A DNA stretch of 54,715 bases from Clostridiales bacterium UBA4080 (GCA_002381865.1 DFYO01000039.1:40029-94743), one strand, 5' to 3'; shown: positions 35,224 through 43,950, counted from the first letter of the stretch. Numbers and translations are program-made. The notes: generated by a model not told the origin, from the letters alone.

Positions 35224-36990
35224 CTAAAAAATAGTCCTATAAGGCAATACCTTTCCCATAAAATCCTTAAAAATATTTGAAGCAAGTCCGCTGTCAGGAT
35301 TCTCTATATTAGGTTCATCAACAATTACAAGTGCGATAAGCTGCGGATTTTCTGCTGGAACAAAGCCTATAAAGGATACAATATATAAGTCATCATCACG
35401 ATTACCTTTTTCTGCTGTGCCCGTTTTGCCTCCAATACGATATCCCTCAACTGATGCTTTATTTCCTGTTCCGTCCTGAACAACCATCTCCAATGCTTTT
35501 AGCATCTGCATTGAGGTTTCGTCAGAAATTGTTTGTCTTATTAATCTTGATTCGTTACTTTCAACAGTTTTTTTGTTATTATCCTGAACCTCTTTCACAA
35601 TATACGGTTCATATAGCTTTCCTCCATTAATCAATGATGAAAAAGCTGAAATAAGCTGAATAGGAGTAACATTAAAGCCTTGTCCAAAAGAACCTGTTGC
35701 TAACTCAACTGGTCCTATTTGTTCATATGTATTTAATACTCCTTTTCCTTCTCCTAGCATATCTACATTAGTCTTCGTTCCAAAGCCAAACTTCATTTCA
35801 TAGTCATAAAATATTGATTTTCCTATTTTTTCTCCTATCTCCATAAACGCCACATTACAGGAATTTGCTAATGCTTCTGATGCTGTTTGAAGACCATGTC
35901 CCCCGGCTTTCCAGCATCTTATATAATGACCATGAATCTCCTTTCCTCCATCACAATTATAGCTTGAGTTTAAATTAATTTTTCCTTCCTCAATTCCAGC
36001 TGCAAGGACAAAGGGCTTAAAAGTTGAACCTGGTTCATAGCTATCCGAAATCAAATAGCTTTTCCATAAACCAAATCTTATATTGTTTTTTTCTTCGTCA
36101 TTAAGCAAAGCCAGGTCTTTCTCTTCAATAATTCCTTTTAATTCAAAGGGCATATTTGAATTAAAGGCTGGAGAAGATGCCATCGCTAAAATTTCGCCAT
36201 TTTTAGGATTAAGTACTATTACATTAACGCTCTTTGCGTCATGTTCTTTATAATAATTAGCTATTGCCTGCTCCACATATTTTTGAATACCAAAATCAAT
36301 AGTAGTTAAGATATTTTTTCCATCTTCTGCTGGAACCTCTTCCTGATTTACATATGATTTATCTATTGCTCCAAAAAGTCTTCCGTCTTTTCCACTTAAG
36401 GCTGTATCATAGAAGCCCTCAACACCATAATTCCCTCCCGTATTGACATTATAAAAGCCAATTATATCTGATGCCATGGTTTGATACGGATAAATTCTTT
36501 TATAATAACCCTCTAAAAAAACCCCTTTTATCGTTTGGTCTTTGATTGCCTGATCTAATGCTTTTACCTGTTCATACTCAAGAGCTTTTGCAATTATCTG
36601 ATAGCTGCTATTAGGTCTTTCCTTTAATAGCTTTTCTAATTCGGCAATAGTAACTCCTGATATAGTCTGTGAAAGAAGCTGATTTGTTTTTTGTATTATC
36701 TCTTCCTTGGCTTGGTTAATCACTACTGGGTCATAAATAACATTATAAACCTTGATGCTCTCTGCCATAATCGTTCCATTTCTATCCAATATTGCACCTC
36801 TTTTTGCAGGAATCGTGGAAGATATTGTCAGATTGTTTACGTGTTGTGAAAGAACACTAGTCTGATAACTTTGTTTTTCCTGAATATTAATATATGTTAC
36901 TCTAATAATTAACCCTAAAAATGCAAAAAGAAAGAGAATGAAAATCACAATTAAATGTTTTTTCATTTCTCCTTTTAAATTCAACTTCAT
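35224..36990 (-). CDS. Class B penicillin-binding protein (FtsI/SpoVD-like transpeptidase)
   Basis: This 588-residue septal transpeptidase has a short cytoplasmic tail, one membrane segment (about residues 11-31), a pedestal domain and a transpeptidase domain. The motifs are EPGSTFKPF (SxxK), ANSCNVAF (SxN) and GGKTGTAEKG (KTG). No PASTA repeats follow the catalytic domain, which separates it from many SpoVD and PBP2x forms. The start at 36990 lies 7 bases after the ftsL stop. A longer in-frame version would run through ftsL without a ribosome binding site. It should work with FtsW. FtsI and SpoVD cannot be told apart from the sequence. Confidence 0.93.
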   Translation of the reverse strand: MKLNLKGEMKKHLIVIFILFLFAFLGLIIRVTYINIQEKQSYQTSVLSQHVNNLTISSTIPAKRGAILDRNGTIMAESIKVYNVIYDPVVINQAKEEIIQKTNQLLSQTISGVTIAELEKLLKERPNSSYQIIAKALEYEQVKALDQAIKDQTIKGVFLEGYYKRIYPYQTMASDIIGFYNVNTGGNYGVEGFYDTALSGKDGRLFGAIDKSYVNQEEVPAEDGKNILTTIDFGIQKYVEQAIANYYKEHDAKSVNVIVLNPKNGEILAMASSPAFNSNMPFELKGIIEEKDLALLNDEEKNNIRFGLWKSYLISDSYEPGSTFKPFVLAAGIEEGKINLNSSYNCDGGKEIHGHYIRCWKAGGHGLQTASEALANSCNVAFMEIGEKIGKSIFYDYEMKFGFGTKTNVDMLGEGKGVLNTYEQIGPVELATGSFGQGFNVTPIQLISAFSSLINGGKLYEPYIVKEVQDNNKKTVESNESRLIRQTISDETSMQMLKALEMVVQDGTGNKASVEGYRIGGKTGTAEKGNRDDDLYIVSFIGFVPAENPQLIALVIVDEPNIENPDSGLASNIFKDFMGKVLPYRTIF

Positions 36991-36997
36991 ATTTGTA

Positions 36998-37510
36998 TCA
37001 CCAACCCTTTGAAATAAAAGCGAGTATGTTCTCTGAATTGGCCTTTTCCTCGACTTGTTGTCCTTCCATTTCAGCATATTGAACTGTATATGAGTTTTGT
37101 TCACTTTGAATATGCTTGACGTCATTCTTGCCCGCCTGAATCATACCTAGCTCCTGTGTTGCCATTCTGTAAACTTCATTCATATCAATATTTTTATGAA
37201 TATCGCTTTCTATCTGATCATTTTTCTTTTTAATTTCAACAAGCTCCTGCTGCAATTCTATTATTCTTCCTGCATTGTCAGATACTACAAATTGTGTTTT
37301 TAAAAGAACTATAGTTATTGCTAATGTCAATACTATAACAGAAACTAATACCAAAGTATAGAAAGGATTGATTTTTTCATGTTTTTGACTTCCAATCTGT
37401 TTATGTATACTAATATCTTGTGCATATTGCTTAGAAACTTTTTGTTCTAGCTGAATTGCATTGTTACCTGATACAAATACTCTCTCAGATTTCTTCTGTC
37501 TTCTATTCAT
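36998..37510 (-). CDS. ftsL: FtsL-like division protein
   Basis: This 170-residue protein has a basic cytoplasmic N-terminal half, one membrane segment (FYTLVLVSVIVLTLAITIVLL, about residues 54-74) and an outer coiled coil (IIELQQELVEIKKKNDQIES). It ends with MNEVYRMATQELGMIQ, a pattern typical of FtsL. The assignment rests mainly on topology and on its place between rsmH and the class B penicillin-binding protein. The ATG at 37510 follows AGGTGG by 8 bases and just misses the rsmH stop. The Glu/Gln-rich tail is longer than usual. Confidence 0.82.
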   Translation of the reverse strand: MNRRQKKSERVFVSGNNAIQLEQKVSKQYAQDISIHKQIGSQKHEKINPFYTLVLVSVIVLTLAITIVLLKTQFVVSDNAGRIIELQQELVEIKKKNDQIESDIHKNIDMNEVYRMATQELGMIQAGKNDVKHIQSEQNSYTVQYAEMEGQQVEEKANSENILAFISKGW

Positions 37511-37514
37511 GAGT

Positions 37515-38456
37515 TCAACCACCTATCCTTTCAAATATTCTTAGCTTTGCACTTTTTGCCCTTGAATTATTTTCCATTTCCTCTTCTGAAGGCAAAACTG
37601 GCTTTCTGGTTATATTCTTGCCCCTTGAAACCTTTCCACACGTACAAATCGGAAAATCTTTTGGACAAATGCAGGGGCTTTCACTTTCTTTAAATATCTC
37701 TTTAACAATTCTGTCCTCTAATGAATGAAAAGTAATAATACAAAGTCTTCCTCTGTCATTTAATGATAATATCATACTGTTTAATGTATTTTTTAAAACA
37801 TGTAGCTCCTCATTAAGTTCTATTCTTATTGCTTGGAAGGTTCTTTTTGCCGGATGTCCTCCTGTTGCCTGAAACTTACCCGGAATAGATCTTGATATTA
37901 TACCAACCAGCTCTGATGTAGTTTCAATCTTTTTTTCTTCTCTTGCCTTTATTATGTTTCTAACAATTGCTGGTGCAAATCTCTCTTCTCCATAATCTCT
38001 TAATATCTTAATCAATTCTTTGTCTGAATAATTATTTATTATATCCTTAGCAGTTTTAGCAGATCTTTGGTCCATTCTCATATCAAGAGGTGCATCCTTC
38101 ATATATGAGAAGCCTCTTTCTGCTGTATCTAGCTGATATGATGAAACTCCAAGGTCTAATAAAATCCCGTCCACTTTTTCAATAGAAATTGACTTTAAGA
38201 TATTTTCATAATTTGAATAATTATCTCTGACGATTATTGCTCTTTCTCCAAATTCCTTCAATCTTTCTGTCGCAGTTGCTATAGCAATCTCATCTTGATC
38301 AATACCTATCAATCTTCCTTTTTTTGATAATAGTTTGCATATCTCTTTTGAGTGTCCAGCTCCTCCAAGGGTGCCATCCACATAAATTCCATCCTTTTTT
38401 ATATTAAGTCCATTTAAACATTCATCTAACAATACCGAGGTGTGTTTGAAATCCAT
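37515..38456 (-). CDS. rsmH: 16S rRNA (cytosine-1402 N4) methyltransferase
   Basis: This 313-residue enzyme, also called MraW, methylates C1402 in the ribosomal P site with S-adenosylmethionine. It begins MDFKHTSVLLDECLNGL and has DGTLGGAGHS (SAM loop), ILLDLGVSSYQLD, RGFSYMKDAPLDMRMD and TFHSLEDRIVK. The Cys-rich stretch CICPKDFPICTCGK near the end is also typical. It is the second gene of the dcw cluster and ends just before ftsL. Confidence 0.97.
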   Translation of the reverse strand: MDFKHTSVLLDECLNGLNIKKDGIYVDGTLGGAGHSKEICKLLSKKGRLIGIDQDEIAIATATERLKEFGERAIIVRDNYSNYENILKSISIEKVDGILLDLGVSSYQLDTAERGFSYMKDAPLDMRMDQRSAKTAKDIINNYSDKELIKILRDYGEERFAPAIVRNIIKAREEKKIETTSELVGIISRSIPGKFQATGGHPAKRTFQAIRIELNEELHVLKNTLNSMILSLNDRGRLCIITFHSLEDRIVKEIFKESESPCICPKDFPICTCGKVSRGKNITRKPVLPSEEEMENNSRAKSAKLRIFERIGG

Positions 38457-38488
38457 TTCTATCCCTCCTGCAAACTCATTTTATTATT

Positions 38489-38920
38489 TTATAATTCCAA
38501 ATCATCTAGTTCTTCTGCAAGCTCTGACAAATCAAAGTTTTCGTCATTATTATAAGCATCCCATTTTTCTTTAGACCAAAGTTCAATTCTGTTTGAAACG
38601 CCTATAATCACTAAATCTTTATCAATGCCTGCATATTCTCTTAATGGATTTGAAATCAGTACCCTTCCCTGTTTGTCCAGCGTACAGTCATTTGCAGATG
38701 CGATGAATATTCTTTGTAATTTACGATAGTCTTTTTTCTTTAAGGCATTGCTATCTAATTTGTGTCTGAAGTTTTCCCATTCATTAGCATCAAATACAAA
38801 AAGGCATTCATCAAAACCCTTAGTAACGTAAAAGGTTTCTCCTAGTCCTTCTCTGAATTTAACTGGCATAATCACTCTGCCTTTTTCGTCCATTGTATGG
38901 TTGTATTCGCCAATAAACAT
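38489..38920 (-). CDS. mraZ: Transcriptional regulator MraZ
   Basis: This 143-residue protein has two AbrB-like MraZ domains (MFIGEYNHTMDEKGRVIMP, and the second with CTLDKQGRVLISNPLREYAG). It forms ring oligomers that bind direct repeats upstream of its own gene and tune the dcw operon. The ATG at 38920 gives the standard N-terminus; longer in-frame starts would run through the repeat operator. The matching four-copy repeat lies 35-71 bases upstream of this start. Confidence 0.95.
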   Translation of the reverse strand: MFIGEYNHTMDEKGRVIMPVKFREGLGETFYVTKGFDECLFVFDANEWENFRHKLDSNALKKKDYRKLQRIFIASANDCTLDKQGRVLISNPLREYAGIDKDLVIIGVSNRIELWSKEKWDAYNNDENFDLSELAEELDDLEL

Positions 38921-38954
38921 AAACTTCACCCACCTTTGATCTGGTAGCTTATTC

Positions 38955-38991
38955 TCCACTTTCTTCCACTTGCCACCACAATCACCCACTT
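38955..38991 (-). promoter_or_regulatory. MraZ box: four direct repeats with 10-base period
   Basis: On the minus strand the heptamers AAGTGGG, TTGTGGT, AAGTGGA and AAGTGGA begin exactly 10 bases apart. A partial fifth copy (TGGG) precedes them, again in phase. GTGG-type repeats spaced by one helical turn are the known target of MraZ. They lie between the mraZ promoter and its start codon, so MraZ bound here would hinder initiation or elongation. Confidence 0.88.
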
Positions 38992-39000
38992 ATACCCATA

Positions 39001-39029
39001 ATATTAGTATAATTTCTTGGAAATTGCAA
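39001..39029 (-). promoter_or_regulatory. Probable mraZ/dcw promoter
   Basis: On the minus strand TTGCAA (39024-39029) and TAATAT (39001-39006) are 17 bases apart. Each matches four of six consensus positions, so the promoter is moderate. The placement between a terminator and the MraZ repeats supports it. Confidence 0.55.
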
Positions 39030-39052
39030 GCTTTTTTATCTATTTTTACAAA

Positions 39053-39089
39053 GAAAAATACAAGCTTATACTTCAAGCTTGTATTTTTC
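39053..39089. terminator. Bidirectional intrinsic terminator after lgt
   Basis: GAAAAATACAAGCTT (39053-39067) pairs perfectly with AAGCTTGTATTTTTC (39075-39089) over 15 base pairs, with T runs on either side. It separates the lgt transcript from the dcw operon promoter. Confidence 0.87.
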
Positions 39090-39206
39090 CATAAATTAAA
39101 ACTATTTTTTTTGTTATTATTGCATTTTCGCCTATTATTTCTAAAATTAATTTTATATTTTTTGTATAACTTCAATATTTTTCTGCTTCATATTTATAAG
39201 TTATTC

Positions 39207-40067
39207 CTAGTTTTGCTTTATCTTTAACTGTTTTCGTTTTCCGACCCATATTATTGAAAATACTATTACCAAAATCCCTGCAAGCAGCTGCGAAACCGGA
39301 ATACTTGTATTCCCAATTAAGAGCTGGTCAGTACGTAGTCCTTCTATCCATACTCTTCCAAGTCCATATCCAACAAAATAAATACAAACAATTTCTCCGT
39401 CAAATTTTTTCCTGAATATATATAGCATTATCACTGCAAAAACTGCCAGGTTCCAGATTGATTCATATAAAAATGTTGGATGCACCTGTATGTATTGAGC
39501 TCCATCCATAATTACAAGCTTTTCCATGAGCTCTTGTGGAAGGTATTTTGCTTTTTCAATATTAATTGCCATCGCAAAAAGATTATCTGAATATCCTCCA
39601 AAAGCCTCCATATTGAAAAAATTTCCCCATCGTCCAATCGCTTGCCCTAAGATCATTCCTGCTGCACTTGTATCCATTATCACAAGTGGACTAAGTTTTT
39701 TCCATTTAGCAAAAATAAGACAAACTATAGCTCCTCCTATAACTCCTCCAAGTATAGCAATCCCGCCTTCTCTAAGTGCAAATATCTTCATAATATCATT
39801 CCTATAATACTCCCACGAAAAGGCAACATAATACAGTCTCGCTCCAACTATAGAACCAACCAGCCCGTATATTAATAGTTCCGTATAGGTTTCAGGATTC
39901 TGTCCTGTTTTTTTTGCAATTGTTGTTGCCGTCAATAACCCCGCAAGTATTGCTGAGGATATTATTATTCCATACCAATATATTTCTATTCCAAATAGAT
40001 TAAAGGCTACTGGATTCAAGTTTTGAATTGTTATACCTAAATTTTTAAAAATTATATCTGCTCCCAT
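39207..40067 (-). CDS. lgt: Prolipoprotein diacylglyceryl transferase
   Basis: This 286-residue membrane enzyme with about seven helices attaches diacylglycerol from phosphatidylglycerol to the lipobox cysteine of prolipoproteins, the first step of lipoprotein maturation. Signatures are IEIYWYGIII, VGARLYYV, REGGIAILGGVIGG and GQAIGRWGNFFNMEAFGG, the last being the family hallmark. HPTFLYESIWN follows. The start at 40067 follows AGGAGG. The deacetylase lipoprotein at the other end of the window is a possible client. It runs divergently from ychF. Confidence 0.96.
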   Translation of the reverse strand: MGADIIFKNLGITIQNLNPVAFNLFGIEIYWYGIIISSAILAGLLTATTIAKKTGQNPETYTELLIYGLVGSIVGARLYYVAFSWEYYRNDIMKIFALREGGIAILGGVIGGAIVCLIFAKWKKLSPLVIMDTSAAGMILGQAIGRWGNFFNMEAFGGYSDNLFAMAINIEKAKYLPQELMEKLVIMDGAQYIQVHPTFLYESIWNLAVFAVIMLYIFRKKFDGEIVCIYFVGYGLGRVWIEGLRTDQLLIGNTSIPVSQLLAGILVIVFSIIWVGKRKQLKIKQN

Positions 40068-40147
40068 TTTTTCCTCCTAAGCTTTTTTTACAATAGTAAT
40101 TGATTTAAATATAAAATGCAAGCTATTCTCAATCTTACAAGTTATTA

Positions 40148-40175
40148 TGGACAAATTAATATTTTATGATATAAT
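40148..40175 (+). promoter_or_regulatory. Promoter of ychF
   Basis: TGGACA (40148-40153) and TATAAT (40170-40175) are 16 bases apart. The -35 box matches five of six consensus positions and the -10 box matches all six. It lies 58 bases before the ychF start. Confidence 0.72.
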
Positions 40176-40232
40176 TTCTCTAGGCGTTTAGCCTTATTTT
40201 AATAGCACTTTAATTATGAAAGGAAATAAATT

Positions 40233-41330
40233 ATGAAATTAGGTATTGTAGGCTTACCCAATGTCGGGAAAAGTACATTGTTCAACTCACTTACAAAGGC
40301 AGGTGCAGAATCTGCAAACTATCCATTTTGTACAATTGATCCCAATATTGGAATTGTAACCGTTCCAGATAAAAGATTAGCAGTTCTTTCTGAAATATAC
40401 AGCTCCAAGAGAATTTTACCAGCTGCAATAGAATTTGTTGATATTGCAGGTTTAGTTAAAGGAGCAAGCAAGGGCGAAGGTCTCGGCAACAAGTTTTTAG
40501 CTAATATACGAGAGGTTGATGCAATTGTTCATGTTGTCAGATGCTTTGAAGACCCTAATGTTGTTCATGTTGATGGAGAAATTGTTCCACTTAGAGATAT
40601 CGAAACAATTAACTTCGAATTAATTTTTTCTGATATAGAAATAATCGAGCGTCGTATTGCCAGAACTACCAAGCTATTAAAGTCTGACAAAACTGCTCAA
40701 AAAGAGATTGATTTGTTAAACTCTCTAAAAAAACAGCTTGAAGAAGGTATTTCGGCTAGAAATATAGATTTTGACTCAGAAGAAGACCTTGCTATTGTTC
40801 AAGAGTTAAATCTTCTTACTTATAAGCCAGTTATTTATGCAGCAAATGTAGCAGAAGATGATCTTTCAGATGATGGAGCCTCAAATGATAATGTATCTGC
40901 AGTAAGAGATTTAGCAGAAAAAGAGGGTTCTGAAGTATTCGTTGTTTGCGCTAAAATCGAAGAAGAAATAGCTGAGCTAGATGATGATGAAAAAACTATG
41001 TTTTTAGAAGATTTAGGCCTTTCTGAAAGCGGACTCGACAAACTAGTTCGTGCCAGCTATCACATCCTTGGTTTAATTAGTTATCTCACTGCCGGAGAGC
41101 AGGAAACTCGTGCTTGGACTATCGTTAACGGAACAAAAGCTCCAGGAGCTGCTGGCAAAATTCATACAGACTTCGAAAAAGGCTTTATCCGTGCAGAAGT
41201 AGTATCTTATGATGATTTAGTTAGCTGTGGAAGCATAGCTTTGGCAAAAGAAAAAGGCTTAGTAAGATTAGAAGGAAAAGAGTATATCGTAAAAGATGGT
41301 GATGTTATTCTTTTCAGATTTAATGTGTAG
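40233..41330 (+). CDS. ychF: Ribosome-associated ATPase YchF (OLA1 family)
   Basis: This 365-residue Obg-family P-loop protein prefers ATP. The G1 loop is GLPNVGKS (residues 7-14), G3 is DIAGLVKGAS with GEGLGNKFL, and the G4 position reads NVAED in place of NKxD, which explains the ATP preference known for the family. A coiled coil is inserted (about 130-170), and the C-terminal TGS domain holds EVVSYDDLV. It acts on the translating ribosome and in stress responses. It is a single-gene unit with its own promoter and terminator. Confidence 0.97.
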   Translation: MKLGIVGLPNVGKSTLFNSLTKAGAESANYPFCTIDPNIGIVTVPDKRLAVLSEIYSSKRILPAAIEFVDIAGLVKGASKGEGLGNKFLANIREVDAIVHVVRCFEDPNVVHVDGEIVPLRDIETINFELIFSDIEIIERRIARTTKLLKSDKTAQKEIDLLNSLKKQLEEGISARNIDFDSEEDLAIVQELNLLTYKPVIYAANVAEDDLSDDGASNDNVSAVRDLAEKEGSEVFVVCAKIEEEIAELDDDEKTMFLEDLGLSESGLDKLVRASYHILGLISYLTAGEQETRAWTIVNGTKAPGAAGKIHTDFEKGFIRAEVVSYDDLVSCGSIALAKEKGLVRLEGKEYIVKDGDVILFRFNV

Positions 41331-41421
41331 TTATTTTTCATCAAAAATAAATAAAGATTTTTCAGTGCAAAAGCTAAATATAAAACCACAGCTAGTATAG
41401 GAAAAACTGACTGTGCAACTC

Positions 41422-41468
41422 AAAAACTGCTACACAATTTGATGTATCAAATCGTGTAGCAGTTTTTT
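41422..41468. terminator. Intrinsic terminator between ychF and the ytfJ gene
   Basis: AAAAACTGCTACAC pairs with GTGTAGCAGTTTTT, and the stem continues inward as ATTTGA/TCAAAT with one mismatch and a TGTA loop. The T run on the plus strand ends the ychF transcript, and the A run means it can also end the convergent transcript. Confidence 0.9.
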
Positions 41469-41482
41469 ATTGTAAATTTTCC

Positions 41483-41851
41483 TTATTCTTCTTCTTGCTT
41501 ATCCATTTTATCCTTGCTCATAAATTTTTCCATAATATCTGGAACTAAATCGATTATTTTAGTAAGGCTGTCTTGATTTTTTACATTAACTAGCTTTGTC
41601 TGTCCATTTTTTATTACCAATACTGCACTTGGACTAATTTTTGCCCCTAATCCTCCTCCACCTGCACCAGAATTTTTCTTATCGTCTGAACCTTCGCTTG
41701 CTCCAGCTCCTACTCCAAAGCTTACATCTACAAGCGGTAGTATTATTGTGTCATCAATATGTATTGCCTCACCCACTACTGTTTTTGTTGATATAAAGTT
41801 TTCCATCCCCTTTAATAATGAATCTACATTGTTCTTAAAAATTGATTCCAT
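41483..41851 (-). CDS. ytfJ: GerW/YtfJ-family sporulation protein
   Basis: This 122-residue protein has the YtfJ pattern: TVVGEAIHIDDTIILPLVDV, then VSFGVGAGA and a Gly-rich stretch (GAGGGGLGAKI). PSAVLVIKNG and VPDIMEKF follow. In Bacillus the relative is made in the forespore and is needed for germination through the SleB pathway; the molecular function is not known. It follows the YtfI-like gene by 16 bases, the same pairing as ytfI-ytfJ in Bacillus. This supports the view that the organism forms spores or descends from a spore former. Confidence 0.92.
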   Translation of the reverse strand: MESIFKNNVDSLLKGMENFISTKTVVGEAIHIDDTIILPLVDVSFGVGAGASEGSDDKKNSGAGGGGLGAKISPSAVLVIKNGQTKLVNVKNQDSLTKIIDLVPDIMEKFMSKDKMDKQEEE

Positions 41852-41867
41852 TTTAAATCCTCCTTAG

Positions 41868-42746
41868 TTATTTGTATTCTTTAATAATTTTTCTAACTCT
41901 TTTATCCAAAATAACCCTTAGGCCATGATAAACAATAACAGCTATATAAATCCTTCCCTTAAAATCAACTTCTCCCTGAAGCTTGGTTTCTTCAAAATCC
42001 GGGGTTATAATCAGCTTATCTTTTGTAAATGCATACAGCATACTTGCTCCCCCTAAAATGCAACCAGTTAATGCAGGGTCCTCAGTTCCAAATATTAGTC
42101 TTGCCTTGAACTTTTTTGGTAAAAATGACAGAACCGTTTTTTTTATGTGAAATAGGACAAATTTAATTACTCCTTTGTATTCATCCCTGTCAAAAAATTC
42201 TTTAATTTCTTTAATTCTATCTTTGATTGTGGGATTATCTTTCTCTTTATTTTTACTTTTTTTCTTAGCTTTGTTTTTAAACTTTATCTTGTCTTTATAT
42301 TTTTCTTCTTTTGGTTGTTCTTTTTTTATAGGCTTTTTTTGCTTTTTCTTTTTTTCCTTCTTATCTTTATTTACATTTTCAGAGTAATTGGCATCACTTT
42401 TTTCTTGCTTTAATTCAATAAAAGCATCTTTTTTATTTTCTTTAAACTCAATATCATCATTTTTAAATGAATTTTCTTTATCAATTTCTGTGTTTTGTGT
42501 CGAAAACACCTTAATTCCTGCTATTTTAAAAAAATATTCTTCTTTTTCTTTATATATGATTTTAAGCATAAAAAAATTAAAAAGCCAGCCTGCTTTACCT
42601 TCAGCACAAATCTCTTCATACCTGCTTGCTTTCGCTGAATAAGTAATTGGTACAAATAATACCACTAAAATAAGCACCAATAATATTAGCAGCAAATATG
42701 CAATTATTGTTATAATAGCCTTTCCAATTAATAATATAATTCCCAC
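41868..42746 (-). CDS. DUF2953 membrane protein (YtfI-like)
   Basis: This 292-residue protein starts with one strong hydrophobic segment (about residues 4-35). A beta-rich region follows, then a very lysine-rich low-complexity stretch (about 115-170, with runs such as KKEKKKKQKKPIKKEQ), then a C-terminal domain with ARLIFGTEDPALTGCILGG and ILDKRVRKIIKEYK. The FGTEDPALTG segment is the conserved DUF2953 mark. The position just before ytfJ matches Bacillus ytfI. The lysine-rich insert is longer than I would expect and may contact RNA, membrane or spore DNA. Confidence 0.85.
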   Translation of the reverse strand: MGIILLIGKAIITIIAYLLLILLVLILVVLFVPITYSAKASRYEEICAEGKAGWLFNFFMLKIIYKEKEEYFFKIAGIKVFSTQNTEIDKENSFKNDDIEFKENKKDAFIELKQEKSDANYSENVNKDKKEKKKKQKKPIKKEQPKEEKYKDKIKFKNKAKKKSKNKEKDNPTIKDRIKEIKEFFDRDEYKGVIKFVLFHIKKTVLSFLPKKFKARLIFGTEDPALTGCILGGASMLYAFTKDKLIITPDFEETKLQGEVDFKGRIYIAVIVYHGLRVILDKRVRKIIKEYK

Positions 42747-42756
42747 AATTAATCCC

Positions 42757-43476
42757 CTATTTTTTTTCTATATTTTCAGAGCTCAGGCTTAGATTTTTTT
42801 TAATTGCTTCCTTTATTGCTTCAGCAAGTATTACTGCTAATAAAGCCAATACTAAAAAAACAATTATTATCCATATTGCGGTGCTATAAAAGAAATTTTC
42901 AGGAACCATATTAATCAAAATATCTGTTTCAGGATTCAATAGCCATAAATCGTTATTAAAAAATATTTTATGAAATACAACAAAATACTTGTTAAAATCT
43001 ATTACTGCAAGGCCTCCAATTCCCATCATTATAGAAGCAAATATTGCAAAGCTGTATTTTACTCCTGAAAGCAATTGAGCAATTGATTCATCTTTTCTAT
43101 ATAGGCAAAAAATAAGAAAAATTGCTAAAATCATTTTACCATAGATTCGTATTGCTTCTCCAGCTATAGTAATCTTTTTTACATCTGACATATGCAGCTT
43201 TTCTTTCTCTCCGAAAACCTCTTGTATCTGTCCATTAATTTCAGCTTTTACGTCAATATTATCCCTTTCGCCTTTAATATAAGACAACAATACTTCTGTT
43301 GTCTCCATCAATCCTTCTTTGTCCATACCGGTTAACGCCATAATATTGTTTTTTTCATAAAATCTCTGATAATAAGCTTCATTGTAAGCTACAATATGAA
43401 CTGCTGAAAAAAGCAAGCTCAGAAACAAAATAATATAAAATAATATATATGCTATTTTGAAAATTGTTCTATTCAT
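42757..43476 (-). CDS. DUF1461 (TIGR01906-type) membrane protein
   Basis: This 239-residue protein has an N-terminal membrane helix and an outer domain. The outer domain contains NIMALTGMDKEGLMETTEVL and LHMSDVKK, the conserved elements of the family. Three more helices follow, and the tail is lysine-rich. The function is not known; such proteins occur in Firmicutes. It overlaps the upstream 108-residue gene by 8 bases and precedes the YtfI-like gene by 10, so the four genes form one operon. Confidence 0.85.
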   Translation of the reverse strand: MNRTIFKIAYILFYIILFLSLLFSAVHIVAYNEAYYQRFYEKNNIMALTGMDKEGLMETTEVLLSYIKGERDNIDVKAEINGQIQEVFGEKEKLHMSDVKKITIAGEAIRIYGKMILAIFLIFCLYRKDESIAQLLSGVKYSFAIFASIMMGIGGLAVIDFNKYFVVFHKIFFNNDLWLLNPETDILINMVPENFFYSTAIWIIIVFLVLALLAVILAEAIKEAIKKNLSLSSENIEKK

Positions 43477-43795
43477 TAATCCCTAACTCCTGGGCAATTA
43501 CAGCCTTGTCAGTATTATTATGCTTTTTGTCGCATAAACAAATAATATCACCAATATAATATGCTGCTTCCTCTTTTGTAGACGAAACAGCAACAACATA
43601 TACCTCCTTCTCTCTGTCAGTCAGGCGATACAGTTCTCTAACTGTCATAATTTCAAAAAGATTTATATTGTTTTTTCGAATTACTACAACAAAAACATCT
43701 TTAATATTTTTTCTGTCAGATAATCTTTGAAGATATTTTTTTTGCTTCTTCTCATTTATTGAGCTGCTAATATATATTTTTTCTAAAATAATCAT
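43469..43795 (-). CDS. Hypothetical protein, 108 residues
   Basis: I do not recognise this protein. It shows alternating beta and alpha segments (KDVFVVVIRKNNINLFEIMT; VYVVAVSSTKEEAAYYIGDI) and ends with a Cys-containing ICLCDKK stretch. It has no signal peptide or membrane segment. The ATG follows AAGGATG. It is the first gene of the ytfJ operon and overlaps the DUF1461 gene by 8 bases, which suggests coupled translation and a shared process. Confidence 0.7.
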   Translation of the reverse strand: MIILEKIYISSSINEKKQKKYLQRLSDRKNIKDVFVVVIRKNNINLFEIMTVRELYRLTDREKEVYVVAVSSTKEEAAYYIGDIICLCDKKHNNTDKAVIAQELGINE

Positions 43796-43950
43796 AATAT
43801 CATCCTTTTCGAAATATACATTTATCTTATCCTAAAAAATAGATACAGTCAACAGAAAGTCCTTGGCCTTGATTCCTAAAAAAAGAACGCCTTTTTTCTT
43901 CGGGTTATGCAAAAAACCTTCAAAAATCGCATTATTTTCCTTGATAACGG

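Noticed and set aside
38970..39227. Plus-strand frame of 85 codons upstream of mraZ
   Set aside because: It runs across the MraZ repeats, the promoter and a terminator hairpin; its Phe/Leu-rich product reflects base composition.
43860..43910. A-rich and T-rich stretch upstream of fapA as a terminator
   Set aside because: The stem around GAACGCC is short and poorly matched; no convincing hairpin forms on either strand.
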